Origin: Diplonema papillatum
Taxonomy: Eukaryota > Euglenozoa > Diplonemea > Diplonemida > Diplonemidae
Assembly: GCA_030068145.1 (NCBI GenBank)
Contig: JAPJBO010000191.1
Location: forward strand, 186,001 to 250,000
DNA length: 64,000 bases
Reading direction: 5' to 3'
Positions 1 through 20,200 of this stretch are shown piece by piece. The notes under the pieces were generated by a model, which saw only the letters and a list, made by a program, of their open reading frames with translations, made no database searches and was not told where the DNA came from. How positions within the stretch are numbered: the first letter of the stretch is position 1; every line of letters begins with the position of its first letter. Position numbers and translations under genes: made by a program.

Positions 1-780
1 GCACGATCGACACATTCGAGTGCTCCGTTTCAAAAGCGTGGAGAACTCCGCTCGGGTCATTCCCATAGTCTCCCTTTGCACAGATGGCAGGAGGTAGTCG
101 TGGGGCGTCGGCATGCTCGTAGGCCCTCGTGCTTGAAAGGTTCCCGAAAGGGTGCCACTCGGAACGGCCCTGGGCGACTTGACTCACCAACTCCCCCGAT
201 TGTCTTCTGCGGAACAAATCCACTCGTGAGTCCTTCGTGCCACTCTCTTTGCCAGAGGCTCCGAGGCGGGGTTGCGGTCAATCAACTTTACCCTTCCACC
301 TTTTTGCAGACTCTCACAGTAGAGTTCAGCCTCAGAAGCGCTGGAGCTACAGTAGGAGTTAAAAAGCGGGTGTCACATCCGCTCTTCGGTGTGTGACTCG
401 GCACAACTTCTTTACCTCCAGCCTTCTAAGGCTGGTCTCCAGCTGCAGCGCCAAAGCGTCATGCGGATGTTGGCATGTGTGCATGCCAGAGAATTCTGGA
501 TGGCTAAGAAACTCCTCGGGGAAGGTTCCTGTTCCTGCACTGCAACTCCTCTCTCTCTTTCTCTCACGCCATCTTTTGCTACGCACCTTCTTTTGTTGAC
601 GAGAGGACACCTCCCTGGGACTAGAATGGCAAGTAACTGGAAACACTCCCCGTCTCCGTTTCCATACTTTCAAGGGAACGGCCTTTTCTGAGCAAGGAAA
701 CGGCTGCTGCCAGGTGGAAGTGTCCGGCATAGGGGAACCGTACGTACACTGTACTACTACAGAGTATCCTGAAGTACCTG

Positions 781-1055
781 TGGTTTGAACTTGTTATGCA
801 GCAACAATCGATAGACTGCACAAGCCGCTACAGACTACCTCTTTGCACGCGTCGTGTCATGCTTCGGTCGCTTCTTGCCCCGCGTACTATTTGTCTCCGG
901 TGCGCGCTTCACGTCCGAGGTGCAGTTTGATGACGAGGAATCACCAGATGATTCGGCGCACTTCCTTTTCTTCCCTCGCAAGTTGTTTCCGCGCCGGGAT
1001 CTCGACTCCTCTATGTTCCCTGCCTTAGCCTGCTCGTCTTCGTGGCTCCGCTTCG
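781..1055 (-). repeat. Dispersed repeat carrying a lysine-rich coding fragment
   Basis: This segment matches the reverse complement of 57424-57674 over almost its full length. Read on the minus strand it gives a lysine- and serine-rich peptide including GKKRKCAESSGDSS and RGKKRPKHD, the style of a chromatin or nucleolar protein. The 57-kb copy keeps part of this reading but has lost an internal piece, so at least one copy is broken. It may be a gene fragment carried by a mobile element or a segmental duplication. Confidence 0.6.
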
Positions 1056-1939
1056 GTTAGGTTTGTGGGCTGTCCCCTTTTGGGGGTGCGCTTCTCGTTC
1101 AGAGGCGGCTGCTGCGGCTTCGGCATCTTGCGGGCGCTCCCACCTGCTTGCTCTCGTCGCGTCCGCGCTTGGCTGTGGTATTACTACGTGGTACGACGTG
1201 GCGGTATGTGGTAGATACCACTCCTCACATGGTCCACGAAATGCTGTGATCGCATCACGAGCTCGTGATCTGGACCGGTGAGGCCTTCCTGAGAGGATAC
1301 TGGTCGTCATACAGCATACTGGACATCAGGAGCATCAAGAGGTGGGTGTAGACACGCCCGTTTTCGTTTTTCATTGAAAGTCCGTTAAGAAGGAAACCTC
1401 CCCGCTGGCCACACGCGGGACTCCAGCCTCGGAATGAAGCTAGAGCTGGAGATAAATAAAAAAGCGGGTGTCGCACCCGTTTCCCGGGTGTCTTCATTGA
1501 TTGCGACAGTGTGACTCGCTTGTTCGGCTTGTCTCCAGGTCTCCGGAAAAGAATAGGCGTGTTTGTTTGTACGTGCCGGGGGAGGATTAGCCTGCTGGTG
1601 ATTGATAGTGAATGACTATGATCGTTAGGCTAATCTTCTCCCAAACACGCTGCCAGCCGTTCGCTTTCGTGCTTACAAAGCATTGTTACTCCGAAAATTT
1701 GCCGGGCACCGAAGAAAAACCACCACAAATACACGAAAAGAGACGGTCAGACGGTACCAAGCAGACAGACAGTCACCTACTGTGGCACCATACTGAGGAG
1801 GGCCTACCGTAAGTAAGGTATGTGGACAATGGCCGAAACCACCAATGACCAACGACCAAGGTACCCACCGATCCTCTTACCTCGTGTAACCACCACTCTT
1901 ACGACACTCAGAGCACAAAGAATATCTTCCCTTAATGAC

Positions 1940-1998
1940 GAAGGTCACCCGGAGACTTTAAAACCCCGGAGTTTCAAGCGAACTTTCACTCTAAAAAG
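1940..1998 (+). repeat. Dispersed 60-bp intron-3'-end module
   Basis: The module reads roughly GGTCACMCGGAGACTCTAAA, then CCCCCGGAATTTCAAGCGAA, then CTTTAACTCTAAAAA. Related copies lie at 4497-4545 (diverged), 21221-21279, 23967-24026, 24718-24776, 52265-52323 and 52437-52481. The copies at 23967 and 24718 run directly into a splice acceptor CAG in front of kinesin exon 2 or its duplicate, which suggests that the module supplies intron 3' ends. Confidence 0.6.
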
Positions 1999-2023
1999 GG
2001 TGGGTGGAGGGTTGAATTTATGT

Positions 2024-2240
2024 TTTGTATAAGCACCTGCTTTGTAAAATACTTGAGGAGGCTTGCCAGTTGCGATAGATCAAAGGAGGTAAATGTGCTG
2101 TAGCCCACACGAAACACAGGTGAATCTGGGTTCAGTGGCGGGCGTAAGCGTTCAACAAAAAGACCCACTTTGTAGTTGTATTGTTTCTCCCCCTCTAGCC
2201 TCCTTCGAAGTAAGCACAAGGCAGCCCCTCGAGTATTTTT
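2024..2240 (+). mobile_element. SINE-like element, copy 1 (full length)
   Basis: The element is about 215 bp. It begins TGTATAAGCACCTGCTTTGT and ends near CCTCGAGTATTTTT. Inside are CACAG/GTRAATCTGGG, which looks like a splice donor, and a strong pyrimidine tract ending TCTCCCCCTCTAG, which looks like an acceptor. Related copies occur at 2754, 5227, 5592, 23096, 27991, 28320 (partial), 40799 (diverged) and 60709 (minus strand, truncated). No clear Pol III A and B box pair was found, so SINE is a description by size and dispersal only. Confidence 0.75.
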
Positions 2241-2577
2241 GCGCGAATGACGACCGTAAAAGCAAACTTCTCCCGAGGCCGCCCCCGTCGTGTGTGATGC
2301 CCAAAAGAGCCGTCGAAGGCTTTTTTGCAAGGCACACATTTGCGCGGGCAGCGCTGTCGGAGTGGGATGCACCGGCCGTCCACGGGGCTTTTTTTTTCTT
2401 TTTCGAGACATTGCAATGTGTTCCAAAAATGTAAGCCTGAGCAATGAGCAAACTAACACCAAACTAAAGATTCATGTCACTGTCACAGTTTACATGTCCG
2501 TGCTTCACATGGAGATCCCGCGTGTGTGGATGCGTCAACGCAACAGTTTTTGAAAGGAAAGCGAAAGAGCGAAGGCA

Positions 2578-2712
2578 TATTTTTTAATAGTACATCTGTA
2601 CTGACGGGAACATTTCCGGAACAACGGTTGCACATGAAAGAGAAAACGAAGCCAACGAAAAAGTGCTAATAAAGGAAAACCCCCCCCAGAGAGGTTTATA
2701 CCCTGTACACGC
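2578..2712 (+). repeat. Dispersed repeat (inverted mate at 40110-40222)
   Basis: The reverse complement of this segment appears at 40110-40222. It includes the stretches ACGGGAACATTTCCGGAACA and AAAGTGCTAATA and the end reading TATACCCTGTACACGCG. No coding potential is evident. It is probably a mobile-element fragment. Confidence 0.7.
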
Positions 2713-2753
2713 GAAGTTGCTTCGTTTATCAGTGCAAGCCCCAACTCCGGAAA

Positions 2754-2957
2754 TGTTCTTGTATAAGCACCTGCTTTGTAGGAAATGCTTGAGGAGACTG
2801 CCAGTTGCGATAGATCAAAGGAGGTAAATGTGCTGGTAAATCTGGGTTTGGTGGCGGGCGGAAGCGTTCAACAAAGCAGACCCACTGTAGTTGTTTTGTT
2901 TTCTCCCCCTCTAGCCTCCTTCGAAATGAGCACAAGGCAGTTCCTCGAGTATTTTTT
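2754..2957 (+). mobile_element. SINE-like element, copy 2
   Basis: This is a nearly complete copy of the 2024 element with a short internal deletion (the CCCACACGAAACACAG block is missing). The 5' start GTATAAGCACCTGC, the pyrimidine tract ending CTCTAG and the tail CTCGAGTATTTTTTTTT are all present. It directly abuts a GGATCC-rich minisatellite-like patch. Confidence 0.75.
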
Positions 2958-3013
2958 TTTGACAAGCCTGCCCTTCAGAATCCCTCCAGGATCCGCTAAG
3001 GATTCTTTCACCC

Positions 3014-3103
3014 GTCAACGTCTACTGTCGGATCCAAATTTAATTAGAATTGGTAGTCAACGTCCAATTTCGGATCCAAATTTAATAAGAATTGGTATTC
3101 AGG
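3014..3103. repeat. Two-unit tandem repeat of about 43 bp
   Basis: GTCAACGTC followed by TCGGATCCAAATTTAATWAG and AATTGGTA occurs twice in tandem. Degenerate GGATCC/TTCTTTCA pieces flank it on both sides. It is non-coding. Confidence 0.55.
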
Positions 3104-3295
3104 GTCCTCCTCCAAGGATCCTTTCAAGGCACTTCAGGGTTCTTTCAGAAGAAAGGGCAGGACTCGTCCGGTACGGCTCGCGCGTCCGCGGCCTAGCAGA
3201 GGTCTCCGCCAGCTGCTCCGTGCAGCAGGAGAGCGCCGTCACACAGAAGAAGAAGACGTTGAAACAAACCATGCTGGATTCACCATTCCTGCCGT

Positions 3296-3435
3296 ACTTT
3301 GCTTAAATTTGCTTCGATTCTGCTTGAGCAAATTTAAGCAAAAGTAAAGCAAAATTAAGCGAATCTGAAGCAAATCGACTTTGCTTTTTTTTTTGGGGGG
3401 GGGGGGGGGTCACCAACTTTGCTTAAATTTGCTTT
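3296..3435. repeat. AAATTTGCTT/AAGCAAATTT inverted and low-complexity patch
   Basis: TTTGCTTAAATTTGCTT occurs at both ends, with its complement GAGCAAATTTAAGCAAAAG between, followed by poly-T and a G run. The patch can fold back on itself. No gene is visible. Confidence 0.5.
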
Positions 3436-4128
3436 GACGTCTGCTGGCCGTCACGTGTGCCGAGGGACAACTCAGCGAACCCAGGTGGCCACTCGCCCCA
3501 CGAAAGCTCTCCCCTTCCGATGAACAGCCTTCTTTTTTTCCCCGACGCATCGCGGAAAGAAACCTCAAAAAAAGAAAAAACGCTCGAACCCCCCTCCAAC
3601 AGTCGCGGGGAGCGGATTTCGGTGGGTGCGAGAAGAGGCAAGAGGCCGAAGGCACCTTGTTCCGCAGCTGGTCTTTCTCGTTTGCACGTTTCTTCTTTTC
3701 GATGTGATGTGTTCTCTCGCTTCGTGCTTCGCTCGTTTTTTTACATAAGCGCCAGCTTGAAAGGAAATGCTCGACGATGCTGCCCGACAAAGAACAGAAG
3801 GGATCCCAAGTGCTGTAACTACCGAACCACGTGTTGAACGGACGTGAGGTCATGCGGGTCTACCCCTACACGACAAATCACACAAACACAACAGGTCAAA
3901 AGTCCTGAGTGAGAAAACAACACACGGTGGTGTCAGCGAAGAACAAATCAGATTGTGTTTGTATTGTATTTGCCCCCTTCCATTCGGAGTCGAAGCAGCT
4001 ACGTCGAGTATTCTTTTGTAATCAACCTCCGCACAAAGGTGCTCGGCAATTGAAGCACGAATTCCTGTAGTAAGTATTGTCGAAAGACAGCGCAACAGGA
4101 GACACGACGTCGCCCCCGGGCGAGAGAG

Positions 4129-4161
<33 letters not shown>

Positions 4162-4735
4162 CAAACGTTTCTGCTCCTCTTGTTGTCTTTCATTCTTTCT
4201 CGTCACTCTCCACCTCTCTCTCTTTGCCGAGCGTGCAGCGCCCCCCCGCTACGGTCCCTTCCCCCACTCTTCCTTTATGCCCAACAGGGCGCACACGTGT
4301 CCCCTTCGCCTTCTTCTTCTTTTAGTTCAGCGACAACCCAGTATTTTACAGGTTCTTCAAAAAAAAAAAATGATAATAAAAAAACCCTTCTTCTTGGTGT
4401 CGGTCGCAACACTTACAAACATGGCTAGCCGTAGTTAAAGTGTATAAGCATACCTACTACCCTCATACCACCCGCCTCACAGCCTCAATGGTCAACCGGA
4501 GACCCTAAAACACCGAACCTCTAAACCACAATAAACGCTAAAAAGCTGGAAGAAGTTGGAATGCGCGCGGAAGCCACTTGAAGGTTTACCGACGCTGCGC
4601 GAACGCGAGTTTCTTTTAGTTTTTTTTTTTTTTTACTTTTTCATTTCTCATTTCCTTTTTTAGCTTTCGGTTCTACAGAGGCGCGAGTGCGCTCCCTTCA
4701 CTTGTTCGTTCGGCCTTTCGTGTTTGCAGATGTGA
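3436..4735. other. No recognised gene; homopolymer runs
   Basis: Open frames here are short and overlapping on both strands. A run of about 27 C residues lies at 4132-4159, a T run at 4620-4634 and pyrimidine-rich DNA between. A diverged copy of the intron-3'-end module lies at 4497-4545. I see nothing functional that I can support. Confidence 0.4.
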
Positions 4736-4738
4736 CGA

Positions 4739-4917
4739 CACAGAAACTCGCTCGGCGAGCTGCCTCCTGCGAGGAGGACGATGTGGAATGGCGGCTGGAC
4801 CGTGAGGCCGACGCCGACTTTGAGTACAGAATGAATGCGCGACGTGGCGGAGGCGTTGCAGGACGAGCTCGACAACGTGCTCGCGGACTGCGACCTGGCG
4901 GGGCATAGTCATCGATG
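4739..4917 (+). pseudogene. Broken duplicate of the start of the B-box gene
   Basis: About 175 bases match 6229-6402, the first exon of the downstream gene, including the equivalents of NSLGDL, EEDDVEW and DREADADFEYRM. Small indels (for example an extra base after the ADFEYRM codons and one in the DLAG region) destroy the frame, and homology stops abruptly at both ends. It is preceded by a pyrimidine-rich stretch ending TTTGCAG, so the duplicated unit may once have had a splice acceptor. It is a partial, non-functional tandem copy. Confidence 0.85.
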
Positions 4918-5226
4918 TTTGCCTTATGTGTCCGTGGCTTAAAGGACCGGAGCACGGTGCGGATAGAATCATTGCGGCGTTGAGGTGTTATACCTATATT
5001 TCAGTCATTCTCCTGGCGACTGTTCAAATACGGAAGAAACCATCTGGAGGCCAACCCCGGGTCATTTTCTTTGGTCCGAGGGCGTTTTTGAACTGTTTCG
5101 AAACAGATCTTTTCATTCCGACCCCCGGTGGCCTCCGAAGCGCGATGTCTGGGCTTGAGCCAGAATTAGGGTTTGCAAAAAGCGTATTTCATGTTTTGCC
5201 ATCGATAGAGGGGGTCGCCAGTTTTT

Positions 5227-5443
5227 TTGTATAAGCACCTGCTTTGTAGGAAATGCTTGAGGAGACTGCCAGTTGCGATAGATCAAAGGAGGTAAATGTG
5301 CTGTAGCCCACACGAAACAGAGGTAAATCTGGGTTTAGTGGCGGGCGTAAGCGTTCAACAAAAAGACCCACTTTGTAGTTGTCTTGGCTTCTCCCCCTCT
5401 AGCCTCCTTCGAAATGAGCACAAGGCAGTCCCTCGAGTATTTT
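5227..5443 (+). mobile_element. SINE-like element, copy 3 (full length)
   Basis: This is an intact copy of the family: TGTATAAGCACCTGC start, CACACGAAACAGAGGTAAAT donor-like block, CTCCCCCTCTAG pyrimidine-AG and CCTCGAGTATTTTT end. The preceding T run and the following GGTAGCGAAC do not show an obvious target duplication. Confidence 0.75.
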
Positions 5444-5591
5444 TGGTAGCGAACAGAGTTCTCAGGCATTGAAATCATCATTGATTGACCAAATTAGAGG
5501 TGGCACTCATTCTGCTCTGCCTCTGCTTCTGACTCAAGTTGCGAAAGTTCAGCGTCCAGCCAGGACACAACTCGAGAACTTGTGATCCTTG

Positions 5592-6106
5592 CAGCCCACA
5601 CGAAACACAGGTAAATCTGGGTTCAGTGACGGGCGCAGGCTTTACGTTCAGCATGCTGAACGTACTGATTTTAGCACGTTAATTTTCTTAGTTTCTTTTC
5701 GTAAACATGCTGAATCAGTACGTCTACACGTGCTGAAATCAGTACGTTATCAGTACGTCCTATCTTTTCTGCAGATTCATCTGGGGAATCAACCGCAGTA
5801 CCGGGGATTCCGGTCGGCAGATCCTGCTGTTGCTTACCACCGCGAAACTGGAAGGTTGAGGCCGGAGAGGAGGCAGAGGCAAAGACATGCAACACTGGCA
5901 GGTGGGCTCCCTATCCTCTATTTCTTTTTTGCCTGACCCTACGTACTGATTTTCAGTAGGCATTTAGCTCCACGACAAAAGAGCTGCGTAAGCCCTGGGC
6001 GGGCGTAAGCGTTCAACAAAAAAAGACCCACTTTGTAGTTGTATTGTTTCTCCCCCTCTAGCCTCCTTCGAAATGAGCACGAGGCAGCCCCTCGAGTATT
6101 TTCCCC
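5592..6106 (+). mobile_element. 5'-truncated SINE-like copy interrupted by a hAT-like insertion
   Basis: The SINE sequence runs from 5592 (GCAGCCCACACGAAACACAG) to 5635 and resumes at 5998 (GGCGGGCGTAAGCG) to end at 6106. The break coincides exactly with a duplicated 8-mer and a foreign 362-bp insert. The restored element lacks the first ~70 bases of full-length copies. It ends 37 bases upstream of the first ATG of the B-box gene. Confidence 0.75.
5636..5997. mobile_element. hAT-like non-autonomous DNA transposon (362 bp)
   Basis: The insert starts CAGGCTTTACG and ends CGTAAGCCCTG, giving 11-bp terminal inverted repeats with one or two mismatches. It is bounded by an 8-bp target duplication (GACGGGCG at 5628-5635, GGCGGGCG at 5998-6005; one difference). 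An 8-bp duplication and CAG-type ends are the known signature of the hAT superfamily. Internal ACGTACTGATTTTAGCACGT and its inverted partner (about 5659-5750) form a hairpin. It encodes no transposase. Confidence 0.75.
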
Positions 6107-6142
6107 CCGCGTTCTCCTCGGCACGGAACTAATCAAACAGAG

Positions 6143-15191
<9,049 letters not shown>

Positions 15192-15239
15192 GACTCATGT
15201 ATCCTAAGATTTTGCACCACCCGGGCTTCGAGTGAACAG

Positions 15240-15905
15240 GCCGAATGTCATGGCTCGGATCAAACCGCAACCGACGGCTGTGAACCCGAGCGTCATACCT
15301 GTGTGTGCACGCTCCCAGCAAGCTTCTCACTGTCATCGACGTTGCTGTGAGAGTGCCACGCGAAGGAGGAAGAGCACATTGACTCCCTCACGGAGTATGG
15401 CCTCCGGTTAAACCGCTGGAGACATCTCTTCTCCTTTCGTAAAAGGAACAAAAAGAAAGTTTACCACGATTACCATTTCTTCCACTCCGGAACGCGCGCC
15501 GGCTCCGGCCCCGCCAGTATCCGGCACTGGCGGAGCCACCACGAAGACAAGGGATGAAGCGCCACGCGAGAAGCAAGGTTCGCAGCATACACACCGGCGA
15601 AGAAGGGAAAGGACGCCACGCGACCGCGTGAAGACGATGATTCGAATGAGCGCAAGCGGCGGTACGATCGAAGACGCAGTCACCGAGTGACCGAGGCATA
15701 CGGATACTCTGCTTCCTAGCTTTAAACTTCCAACAAAACTACGCATTTCTTTCGGACAATGCGGCCGGTCTCCAACCGAGTCCGATCTAAGACTAGTTTG
15801 CACATTGTGTAGAGACCACGCGGCTGAACCACTGGAAACCTCTCCCCTCCTTTCTTCTGACCATCTGGAAACTTTCCCATCCTTCCTTCAGACCATGCGG
15901 CCGGT
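15240..15905 (+). pseudogene. Degenerate repeats of the B-box gene 3' end
   Basis: 15248-15430 matches the last ~240 bases of the coding sequence (GGCTCGGATCAAACC..., CCCAGCAAGCTTC..., GGAGGAAGAGCACATTGACT) with many indels. 15755-15800 matches the final codons up to TCTAAGAC. 15824-15905 holds two more copies of the GAACCACTGGAAACCTCTC segment. None keeps an open frame. They are successive partial tandem duplicates in decay. Confidence 0.8.
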
Positions 15906-15909
15906 GATC

Positions 15910-17287
15910 TACGTTTTGTTCCTGTTACAATCTGACGGGTCTCTTCAGGCCCTTTCGCCCAAGTCTTGCCCAGTTTCTGATACAGCAGCTCCAACGATGT
16001 CAATACGCGCTTTTTTCCCCCTCTTCTTTTTCTGTTAGATACCCACTAGAGTCCGACCATTCTTACTGAACAATCCGCCTCCCCCCTAAAGCAAGCTTTT
16101 TTTGATCCATGCTAGAATGGTGAGAAGTATGCCTCCACTTGCTTTTCTGTTGTTGCATTTCCGTCGGCGCAGACTGTGGGCCTAGACTGGGGCGGGATCC
16201 AGCCGGTCCACGCTAGAAGAAAGAATTCTACTTCGGCACCTTGCACTTGTCACTTTGAACCAAGAAAGGTAGAAAGAGGAGCAGTGGCAGTACTAACGAT
16301 GGGGTAAACCCCGCAGAGGCTTAGAGAGTGAGAGAAGATGGCTACTGCGAGGTCACCACCGAGCAAAGCAAATTGATTTGCCCAAACCAACCCAAGTACC
16401 CTGTACGTTTAGGTGCCTCAAGGATTCCCTCGATGCATCGGGAAGGTTGAGCTCCTCGCGTGTTCAGAGCCTCGGCCAGAGCTCATCATGCGGTTGGTAG
16501 CTTCCGGCCATGTGGGGAGTCCTGCGGCTTCGGTTGTGATGGCAACGACAAGAGTCAAGACAGCGTGAGCGCAAAGTACTGCCGGTCGGTGGGGCCACCG
16601 CGCATTCGGAGCAGGGACGCACTTGAAAGTCGCGGGAGTCGGAAGGCCTTGCGGAAGTAAGGACGGAGCAGGACGGATCCGTGAGAAAAAGAAAGAAACA
16701 GCGAACAAAAATCGTCGAAAACGTAACTAAGAAACGTTAACACATTTCGTAAAAAAAAAAAAACCTCATACGGTACACTGCAAAAAGTGTCGTGGCTCTA
16801 TTTGCGCACAGCCGAGAAAAAAGCAGCGATTCGCTAAACTATAAGTGTAAAGCCCGTAAGCGAGCCTACACTCTGAAAACTTCAACCAAACCTTTACTCT
16901 AAAGACGGATACTATTGACCCTCTTCTTCCATCTGCCAAGGGTGTACGTGAACGGTGCGTGACTCAGGTGCCAATTCTCAGCAACACCCGAACCATTAAC
17001 TTTCCTAAATCTGAGTTTGAATATTTGACAGAGTAAATTGGTGCCTCTCGTCTCACCTTTCGGATACGGCTGTCTCTAGGCAAGAGCGAGCCTGACAGAG
17101 GCAGTGTCCTGCCTAAACATGAAACTACGAATTCCCCCCAGCATCAATCATGCATGAGAGACAGTGTTCTGTCAAACAAAGATTCCTCCCCCGACTTTTC
17201 CAGGCTCCCTTCCTGCACTTCCCCTCAAAGAAAACAATGCCCGGAGCGCACCACAACTCACACAAGCATTGCTAAGAGGAGGAAGAG
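15910..17287. other. Intergenic region before the kinesin gene
   Basis: No convincing gene is seen. It includes an A run (16750-16763). At 17140-17185 lies a copy of the ATCATGCATGA...ACAGTGTTCTGTC sequence that is also tandemly repeated in kinesin intron 2. A promoter presumably lies here, but I cannot point to a defined element. Confidence 0.45.
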
Positions 17288-20200
17288 ATGTCGGGCAGGC
17301 GCAGCGGGTCGGCCGACCGCTCGCACTCGGTGGGCTTGGGCGGCAGCGCGCTGCGGAGCCGGGAAGGGATGCCGGAGCGAGGGGTGTTCGGCAGCTCCGG
17401 GTACGCGGGCATGAAGGGCAGCACCCGGGTAGCGCCACCAGGGCAGGCGCCGAAGCGGCAGGCCCACGGGAACAGTCCGGGCATCCCGCAGCCGCCGGGC
17501 GCGCGGGACAGGGCTTCGGTATCGCGGTCGGCGCAGCGGCAGGGCAGCGGGAGTGAACGGTACCTCCGGTCGTCGTCCGAGTCGCCCAGCCGGCGCAGCC
17601 CGTCGACGGGGAACGCGCCCGCGGTTCTCTGCCGGCGGGGGCGGGCGACCGAGATGGACGTCGAGGTGTGGGTGCGCGTGCGGCCGATGTCGAAGGCTGA
17701 AGTCGCCAGCGACCGCCTCCGCCAGCAGCACTTCCGCGCCAGCCTCGCGTCCAGCCCGAAAGGCACCCACCCCGCAGGTGGGTACGTCGGAGTACCTCCG
17801 TTCGCACGGCACGAAGCAGTGCGCATGTACTCGGACGCGCACAAGGGCGGCGTCACCATCGCAAACCCGAACACAAAAAACCCAGCGGCAACGTACCGGT
17901 CCTACTGCTTCGACCGCTGCTGCTGGTCCGCCAGCCAGGCTCCCTCACGCACGGGGGGGCCCTTCGTGTCGCAGGAGGACCTCTACGCGCCCATCAGACC
18001 GGCGCTGCAGGACGTGGTCAACGGACACAACTTCACGGTCATCGCCTACGGGCCGTCTGACACCGGGAAGACGTACACCATGTTCGGCGGGCGGCACGAG
18101 CAGGAGCACGGGATCGTTCCCCGCGCGGCGTGCGACCTGCTGCACTGCGCAACTGCGTACAACTCAAAAGGCCTCGTCCGGCATGTCATCGTCGAAGTGT
18201 CCGCGCTGGCTGTTTGGAGGAACGAAGCGTACGATCTCCTCCGCGCGTCAACGCCCGCGTCGCCGGGGAGGAAACCCGACAATTTGCTGTCGGTGCACGT
18301 CACCGCGGGGCTGCGCGCCGACGAGCGGGTTGTCCAGCTGCCCGACTTGAACTGGCTGGCGGTGTATTCGACGGAGGACATCGACCGGTTGCTGACGGTT
18401 TGCATCTCGAAGCGCCCGGCGCTGAGCCACAGCGTGGTGATGTTCCGGGTCACGAAGGTGTTCGGAACGTCGCGGCACGGCGTCGTCGGCGCGCGGAACG
18501 ACGCCGTCGGCTCCGCCGAAATCGACCCGGTCCGGAAGAGCCAGGCGGTCCTGACCCTCGTGGATCTCGCCGGCTGCGAGGACTTGAGGAAGGTCGACCC
18601 CACCCAGAGGACCACGAGCGACCGCGTGGCCATCAACAAGTCGCTGAGCGTCTTCCGCATGGTCTTCGAGCGGCTTGCAAGCACGAAGCACGCGGGCGCA
18701 GACCTCTCGCCGCCCGTGCGGGACAGCACGCTGACCAAGATCCTCGTCAACTCCCTCGGGGGGAACAGCCGGACGCTGCTGATCACGCACATTTCCCCGC
18801 ACCTCGACCGCTACCAGGAGACGTACAACACCCTCAAATTCGCGGACACCGCGAAGGCCGTCACGGGCCTCGTCTCGCCTGCCGTTCCGATACCCTCGTG
18901 CGAAGAGCGTGCTTCGGAGCTGCGGCGCGCGTTGCAAGACCCGTGGCTCAACGCGGCCCAACGAGAAGCGCTCGAGGACCTGCTCGAAGACGAGCTCGCG
19001 GAGGCCGACGCGTACGATGATTACGCGGCGAGGCTGGCGGGCGTCCGGGCCGAGGTGCGCAGAAACCGCACCATCCAGCAGCAGGTCGTCAACCAGTACA
19101 ACTTGATCACCGCGAAGGCCGGCGCGAAGGCGCAGCACATTGACGCGGAACTCGAAGAGTCGCAGGGCATGATGAAGCGGTTGATGGACCGACTCGCGGA
19201 TCTCGAGAGGTCAAGCCGGGCTGGTGGGGCGTCAGCGGCGAACTTGGACGCGGAGAGAGCGATCCTGCGCGAGCAACTCGAAAAAGCCGCCGCTGAGCGG
19301 ACCATCCTGTCGGACCTCAAGCGGATGCTCCTCCAGAAGCTCGATCTGCTGACCTTCGATACGCTGGCCAGCGACGAGCTCAGCGAGCAGCAAAACCTCG
19401 CGGACTTCTCCCAGCAGCTCGAGGATGACCTGCGCAGCTACAGGTCGCGCAGGGGGTCCGAGATGTGGCCGCACGACATGGCGCACGAGGACTACTACGA
19501 CACAGACCGTGATCCGATGCGGTTGAACGACGGCGATATGATCGACTTGGAAGTGGCGACAGACCGGGGTTCGATGGCGCGGAGCACTCGGAAAGGCAGT
19601 GTCGCCGGGCAACAGGAGGAGCCGGAGCCCGCGCCCGAGAAGGAGGAGGACGGCGAGAAGCACGGGCTCATGGTGTGGATGGACACGCTCGCCGCACTGT
19701 CGACGCGGATCGGCAAAGCGATCGACAACCGCGACGCGAAGGAGACCCGCGACCTGTCGCACTGCGTCAAGGAGCTGGGCGCCGCGCACCCGAAGATCCA
19801 CGGTGTGACCCTCGCCGTGTCGGAATACCTCGATCTCATGGCCTCCCGCAAGTTTGCGCCGTTCACGAACACCGGCGAAAGCGTCCTCGACGACTTGTTC
19901 GCAAACGCCTCGTCCGCCGCCGCCACCAACCCACCCCGCTCGGCGAAGATCGGCGGCGGCTCAGGGCCTTACTCGCACGCCGACGAGTTTGATGGATACG
20001 GCAGCGGAGAGTGGGGTGCGTCGTGCAGCAAGGCGGCGCTGCGCGTGACGGAGCTCGTCGGGCAGCTCAACCGCTCGGAGGCCGCGTCGGGGAAGCGGCT
20101 GCGGAGGCTCGAAGAGCTCGAAGGCAAGGTCGCCGACCTCACGCACACCTGCCAGAAGCTCATCTCTGCCGCGAAGGAGGCCCGGCGGCACGACTTGCCA

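Larger units (their letters stand above)
1..2020. other. Repeat-rich stretch without a recognised gene
   Basis: I see no convincing protein gene. Open frames are short and lack recognisable domains. The stretch holds one end of an inverted dispersed repeat (781-1055), a short GC hairpin-like motif seen twice (about 363-385 and 1459-1482, both around GCGGGTGTC), and at 1940-1998 a dispersed ~60-bp module that recurs just upstream of splice acceptors elsewhere in the window. Confidence 0.5.

Noticed and set aside
2024..2240. tRNA-derived SINE identification
   Set aside because: GATCAAAGG is near a B-box consensus but the last base does not fit and no A box is placed correctly, so a tRNA origin is not claimed.
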